Assembly (NCBI RefSeq): GCF_029854215.1
Contig: NZ_CP122961.1
Span: 2,356,001 to 2,420,000 of the forward strand
DNA length: 64,000 bases
Reading direction: 5' to 3'
Source: Halomonas alkaliantarctica
Lineage (GTDB): Bacteria > Pseudomonadota > Gammaproteobacteria > Pseudomonadales > Halomonadaceae
Position numbers and translations under genes: made by a program. Under the pieces are notes generated by a model, which did not search any database, had not been told where the DNA came from, and saw nothing but the letters and a program-made list of their open reading frames with translations. Position 1 is the first letter of the stretch. Each line of letters begins with the position of its first letter. Positions 60,430-64,000 of this stretch are shown here, in pieces.

Positions 60430-61446
60430 ATGGCACTACTTGAAGTCAACAACCTCGATGTCCGTTTTGCGCTGCGCCAGGGAGAAGTACACGCCCTGCG
60501 CGATATCTGTTTCAGCCTTGAGCGCGGTGAGCGCCTGGGTATTGTCGGTGAGTCCGGCGCAGGCAAATCGGTTGCCGCGTTTTCACTGCTCAACTTGATC
60601 GCCAAGCCGGGCTTTATCGCTGGCGGTACTGTGACGTTTGACGGTCAGGTGCTTAACCGCATGTCTGAACGTGGCCTGCGTAAAGTGCGCGGCAACCGTG
60701 TTTCGATGATCTTTCAAGACCCAATGATGACGCTGAACCCGGTGCTCTCCATTGGTGAGCAAATGGTTGAGTGCTTAAAAGCGCACCGGCGCATTTCCTC
60801 TAAGGAAGCTCGCGCGATTGCCCTGGACAAACTGCAGCAGGTGCAAATCCCTTCGCCGGAAACGCGTCTGGATCAATATCCTCATGAGCTTTCAGGCGGT
60901 ATGCGCCAGCGGATTATTATCGCCATCGCCCTACTGCTTGACCCGGACATTATCATTGCCGATGAGCCCACCACGGCGCTCGACGTGACCATTCAAGCCG
61001 AGATTATGGCGCTACTGCTTGATCTCTGCGAGCAGCACAATGTGGGGCTTATCCTGATCACCCACGACCTGGGTGTGGTCAGCCAGGTCACCCAGCGCAT
61101 GTTGGTCATGTACGCGGGACGAGTCATTGAGCAGGGCCCGACGCGGGAGATTATCAACGATCCGCAGCACCCTTACACCCAGGGGTTAATCAACGCTCTG
61201 CCCCAGATGGCAACGCCGGGTGAAAAGCTCAATCAGATTCGTGGCAGCATGCCGTCGCTCTCTAATCTGCCCAGCGGTTGCGCGTTTCATCCGCGCTGCG
61301 ATTTTATCAATCGTGCCGATGGTCAGCCCCGCCCCGCTTGCACGCAGCAGGTGCCTGAATTCGTCGAATCCGGCAACTGCCGTGTAGCGTGTCATATGGT
61401 GGCTGAAATGCTTGAAGATCGCCGTTTGAAGGAGGAAACCTCATGA
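60430..61446 (+). CDS. Peptide ABC transporter ATPase (DppD type)
   Basis: A 338-aa ATP-binding subunit. It has Walker [15 protein letters not shown] near residue 38, the Q-loop [17 protein letters not shown], the signature LSGGMRQR, Walker [13 protein letters not shown], and the H-loop [11 protein letters not shown]. The C-terminal oligopeptide-transporter extension has a Cys-rich stretch (SGCAFHPRC...CTQQVPEF...CRVACH) common in this subfamily. The stop overlaps the next gene by four bases. Confidence 0.96.
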   Translation: MALLEVNNLDVRFALRQGEVHALRDICFSLERGERLGIVGESGAGKSVAAFSLLNLIAKPGFIAGGTVTFDGQVLNRMSERGLRKVRGNRVSMIFQDPMMTLNPVLSIGEQMVECLKAHRRISSKEARAIALDKLQQVQIPSPETRLDQYPHELSGGMRQRIIIAIALLLDPDIIIADEPTTALDVTIQAEIMALLLDLCEQHNVGLILITHDLGVVSQVTQRMLVMYAGRVIEQGPTREIINDPQHPYTQGLINALPQMATPGEKLNQIRGSMPSLSNLPSGCAFHPRCDFINRADGQPRPACTQQVPEFVESGNCRVACHMVAEMLEDRRLKEETS

Positions 61447-62516
61447 GTGCGCACGCTGAGGCTATAACGGGCAGCTATAATCCTACCCCCCGACAGAACG
61501 AAGAGAGCGCAGATTCACTGCTGCAGATCCGCGATCTGAAGAAGCGCTTCTCCCTCTCTGGGGATTTCCTTGATCAGTTGCGTTTTAAGGGCGGCAAGCT
61601 GGTTCGCCACCAAGAGCACGTTCATGCCATTAATGGCGTGAATCTGGATATCAAACGCGGCGAAGCGCTGTGCGTGGTTGGTGAGTCGGGCTGCGGTAAA
61701 TCCACCGTGGCACGAACCGTTATGGGGCTGCTGACCCCAACAGAGGGAGAGATACGCTACGACGGCAACCGCATCGATAATTTGAGTTCGCGTCAACTGC
61801 TGCCGTATCGCAAGCGGATGCAGATGATCTTCCAAAACCCTTATGCGTCGCTCAACCCGCGTATGACCATTCAGCAGACCTTGGAAGAGCCGCTGCGCCT
61901 GCACCACCCAGATTGGAAACGGCCGCAGATTCTCGACAAGGTAGAAGAAGTGATGCGCTCGGTAGGCATCGACCCGGATTGGGGCAAGCGCTTTGGCCAC
62001 GAATTCTCCGGCGGCCAGCGTCAGCGTATTGCCATTGCCCGTGCCCTGGCCGTTGACCCTGAATTCATCGTTGCCGATGAGCCTATTTCTGCGCTTGACG
62101 TCTCGATTCAAGCCCAGGTGCTCAACCTGTTGATGGAAGCCCAGCAAGAGCGCAATCTGACCTATCTGTTCATTACTCACGACCTGGCCGTCGTAGAGCA
62201 CTTTGGCACCCGCGTGGCGGTGATGTACTTAGGCACGGTATGTGAAATTGCCACCACGGCGACGCTGTTCGATAAGCCACGCCACCCCTATACCCAAGCG
62301 CTGCTCTCGGCGATTCCACGTTTGAAGGACGACCGTCCGCAGCATATTCGTCTCACCGGCGAGGTGCCGACCCCTGTTAACCTGCCTAGCGGCTGCGTTT
62401 TCCATGGCCGCTGCCCGCATGCCAATGCACGCTGTAAGCAGGAGATTCCCGCGCTGCAAACACAGGATGACGGAACCCGAGTGGCGTGCCACGCTGTTGA
62501 GGAGGGGCGCCTATGA
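61443..62516 (+). CDS. Peptide ABC transporter ATPase (DppF type)
   Basis: A 357-aa ATP-binding subunit, the second half of the ATPase pair. It has Walker A GESGCGKSTVARTVMG near residue 84, FQNPYASLNPRMTIQQTL, the signature FSGGQRQR, Walker B FIVADEPISALD, and the H-loop LFITHDLAVVEHFG. It has the same C-terminal extension (SGCVFHGRCPHANARC). An insertion near residue 40 (QLRFKGGKLVRHQEHVHAIN) between the first strands is usual for DppF/OppF. Confidence 0.96.
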   Translation: MSAHAEAITGSYNPTPRQNEESADSLLQIRDLKKRFSLSGDFLDQLRFKGGKLVRHQEHVHAINGVNLDIKRGEALCVVGESGCGKSTVARTVMGLLTPTEGEIRYDGNRIDNLSSRQLLPYRKRMQMIFQNPYASLNPRMTIQQTLEEPLRLHHPDWKRPQILDKVEEVMRSVGIDPDWGKRFGHEFSGGQRQRIAIARALAVDPEFIVADEPISALDVSIQAQVLNLLMEAQQERNLTYLFITHDLAVVEHFGTRVAVMYLGTVCEIATTATLFDKPRHPYTQALLSAIPRLKDDRPQHIRLTGEVPTPVNLPSGCVFHGRCPHANARCKQEIPALQTQDDGTRVACHAVEEGRL

Positions 62517-62565
62517 AGCGGGTGTCATATTCGACACAGCGAACCCAGGCGCTGAGAGGTAGAGC

Positions 62566-63477
62566 ATGGAAATTCGCTGGCTAGAAGATTTTATTGCCCT
62601 GGCCAGAACACGGCACTTCTCACGCGCAGCAGATGATCAAAACGTTACGCAGCCTACCTTCTCCCGACGGATTAAACTGCTTGAGGAGGAGATGGGTGTA
62701 ACGCTGATTAATCGTCAAACGCTACCGCTTTCGCTCACCCCGGCGGGGGAGGAGTTTTTGACCCTGTGCGAACAGGTGACCGAACGAGTGCGTCTGACCC
62801 GTGACCGTGTGCGCGAAATTAACGCCGGCCAGCAGAGGCGCATTATGGTCGCAGCGCCGCAAAGTTTGCTGCCTCAATTTTTACCTGAATGGCTGGCGTC
62901 TACAGGGTGGCAAGATCGCGTACAGCCGTATTTACGGGCAACCGGCTGGGTGGCCAACGACTACTTTCAAGCCTTAGCACGTGCCGAGTGCGACCTGGCT
63001 ATCTGCTACTGGCCGATTGGGCGCTGCGATCTGGATATCGACACCAGTGCCTGCAACTATCGTGTGATTGGTCATGAAAGACTGATTCCAGTGACTGGTT
63101 TAAGCCCAGAGGGAGAGCCGCGCGCACTGCTGCCAGGGTCGCGCCCTCGGCCATTGCCTTGGCTTGCCTACCCAAAGCGTGGACTGTTGGGGTCTGCGGT
63201 TAAAGCACACTTGGCCAGACTCTCCCAAACTACCTATTTAACCGCGCAGAGTGAAAACCTTTACGCGGCGGGTATTAAAGAGCTGGTGCTACTTGGGTAC
63301 GGCATGAGCTGGCTGCCCGAGCGCAACGTCGCGGCAGAACTTGCCCAAGGCACGTTGGTAAGAGCGGGCGATAGTCGCTGGGATGTGCCCATGGAACTAC
63401 GCCTATACCGCCATCAAAATCATCGTCATGCGGAGCTGGATAGCCTCTGGAGCGAACTGGCGCCGCCCCGTGCATGA
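62566..63477 (+). CDS. LysR-family transcriptional regulator
   Basis: A 303-aa regulator with an N-terminal winged helix-turn-helix (WLEDFIALARTRHFSRAADD then QPTFSRRIKLLEEEMG) and a periplasmic-binding-protein-like effector domain from about residue 90. It lies 49 bp after the importer operon on the same strand and 45 bp before pepQ, with GAGAGG upstream. It most likely controls the peptide importer or pepQ in response to a peptide or amino acid; this is inferred from position only. Confidence 0.92.
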   Translation: MEIRWLEDFIALARTRHFSRAADDQNVTQPTFSRRIKLLEEEMGVTLINRQTLPLSLTPAGEEFLTLCEQVTERVRLTRDRVREINAGQQRRIMVAAPQSLLPQFLPEWLASTGWQDRVQPYLRATGWVANDYFQALARAECDLAICYWPIGRCDLDIDTSACNYRVIGHERLIPVTGLSPEGEPRALLPGSRPRPLPWLAYPKRGLLGSAVKAHLARLSQTTYLTAQSENLYAAGIKELVLLGYGMSWLPERNVAAELAQGTLVRAGDSRWDVPMELRLYRHQNHRHAELDSLWSELAPPRA

Positions 63478-63522
63478 ACCCGCATTTGATAAATGCTTAC
63501 TTAAGAGAGGGCACAGTTTTGT

Positions 63523-64000
63523 ATGTCAACCACCCTATTTAACCTGCAACGCGATCACATAGCGCACCTTCAGCGTGCTTATTCGGGTATTTTAACCGAC
63601 CACGGGTTTGATAGTCTGGCAATTTACAGTGGTCATACCAGCGTACATTTTGCTGATGACCACGCCCCCCCTTTTCAAACCTACGGGCATTTTATGCACT
63701 GGGTAGGTTTAGCCGATGTGCAGCATAGCTGGTTGATTATTCAGCCAGAAAAGCGCCCACAGCTGTACTTGTATGCGCCCGCCGATTTTTGGCACTTGCC
63801 TACCCACCTACCCGAAGAGCCATGGGTAGAAGCGTTTGATATCCATTTATGCAGCGAGAAAATCTCCCCACCGCTTTCGGGAAAGGCTGCCGTTATTGGC
63901 GACATTGAGCGTCTTGCCTCCAACATCCAGCAGGCGCTAAAAGCAGAGCATCATCCTGAGCGAATAGTCCATGCTCTTGATGAACTACGGCTGTTTAAAA
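63523..64000 (+). CDS. pepQ: Xaa-Pro dipeptidase PepQ, 5' part (cut by window edge)
   Basis: An open frame from ATG 63523 to the window end, 159 codons. The N-terminal domain matches PepQ in pattern: FNLQRDHIAHLQRAY start, then a segment with VHFADDHAPPFQTYGHFMHW, and YLYAPADFWHLPTHLP. These correspond to the N-terminal creatinase-like domain of E. coli PepQ, which splits dipeptides with C-terminal proline. The catalytic pita-bread domain is beyond the window. AGAGAGG lies 12 bases upstream. It sits beside the dipeptide-type importer, so imported proline dipeptides could be cut here, perhaps also yielding proline as an osmolyte. Confidence 0.85.
   Translation, partial: MSTTLFNLQRDHIAHLQRAYSGILTDHGFDSLAIYSGHTSVHFADDHAPPFQTYGHFMHWVGLADVQHSWLIIQPEKRPQLYLYAPADFWHLPTHLPEEPWVEAFDIHLCSEKISPPLSGKAAVIGDIERLASNIQQALKAEHHPERIVHALDELRLFK

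Overview
The window reads as a chromosomal segment of a halophilic or marine gammaproteobacterium, most likely Halomonas or a close relative. The evidence is a complete Na+-translocating NADH:quinone oxidoreductase operon, pseudomonad-like neighbours (sthA, nqr, gap, mfd, topA with a DUF6586 gene, PA2778/PA2779-family genes), and the enterobacterial leuS-to-lipA gene block split into two pieces. Apart from the first 4.8 kb, the sequence is dense, moderately GC-rich housekeeping DNA. The genus is inferred from protein style and gene order, not from a marker gene.

Bases 1-4814 are accessory DNA and hold a decaying chromosomal integron. A LexA-box-like site precedes an integron integrase gene (intI) on the + strand, which is broken by a one-base deletion at its first catalytic arginine. 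Pointing away from it on the - strand are an attI-side junction and three gene cassettes. These are a 314-aa protein with an N-terminal Cys/His zinc-binding-like module, a SnoaL/NTF2-like protein, and a nucleotidyltransferase-like protein. Two attC sites separate them: one of 72 bp and one of 125 bp, each with the expected nested stems and an unpaired extrahelical base. A partial IS3-family element, itself frameshifted in orfB, has entered the third cassette and removed its 3' end.

Bases 4815-13962: a multi-pass membrane protein, a DUF1451 (YbeL) zinc-ribbon gene divergent from leuS-lptE-holA, a PA2779/PA2778 pair (small membrane protein and C39-like lipoprotein peptidase), and a membrane diguanylate cyclase preceded by a translationally coupled 42-codon reading frame. 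Bases 14009-23716, all on the - strand: sthA, nqrM, nqrFEDCBA and a long-form gap. No apbE lies in its usual place next to nqrF. A 22-bp tandem repeat sits in the probable nqrA leader.

Bases 23937-33733: mfd, an L,D-transpeptidase with LysM, the alanine-zipper lipoprotein Lpp, a second L,D-transpeptidase, two small genes and topA. Bases 34047-36677 encode a DUF3141 alpha/beta-hydrolase with a PHA-synthase-like G-x-C-x-G nucleophile elbow and a long Ala/Lys/Pro tail. Bases 37198-48978: lipA convergent with lipB-ybeD-dacA-rlpA-mltB-rodA-mrdA-rlmH-rsfS-nadD-proA, which covers lipoate attachment, cell elongation, ribosome maturation, and NAD and proline synthesis.

Bases 49179-55099: two overlapping membrane proteins with degenerate GGDEF-like domains, a DedA-PAP2 fusion, a LysE/RhtB exporter, ubiX and mpl. 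Bases 55375-64000: a membrane-associated glutaredoxin, a small secreted protein, a five-gene dipeptide-type ABC importer with a hairpin after the binding-protein gene, a LysR regulator, and the start of a PepQ-like Xaa-Pro dipeptidase cut by the window edge. Together the last group suggests uptake and cleavage of proline-containing peptides. No rRNA, tRNA or CRISPR array was recognised.
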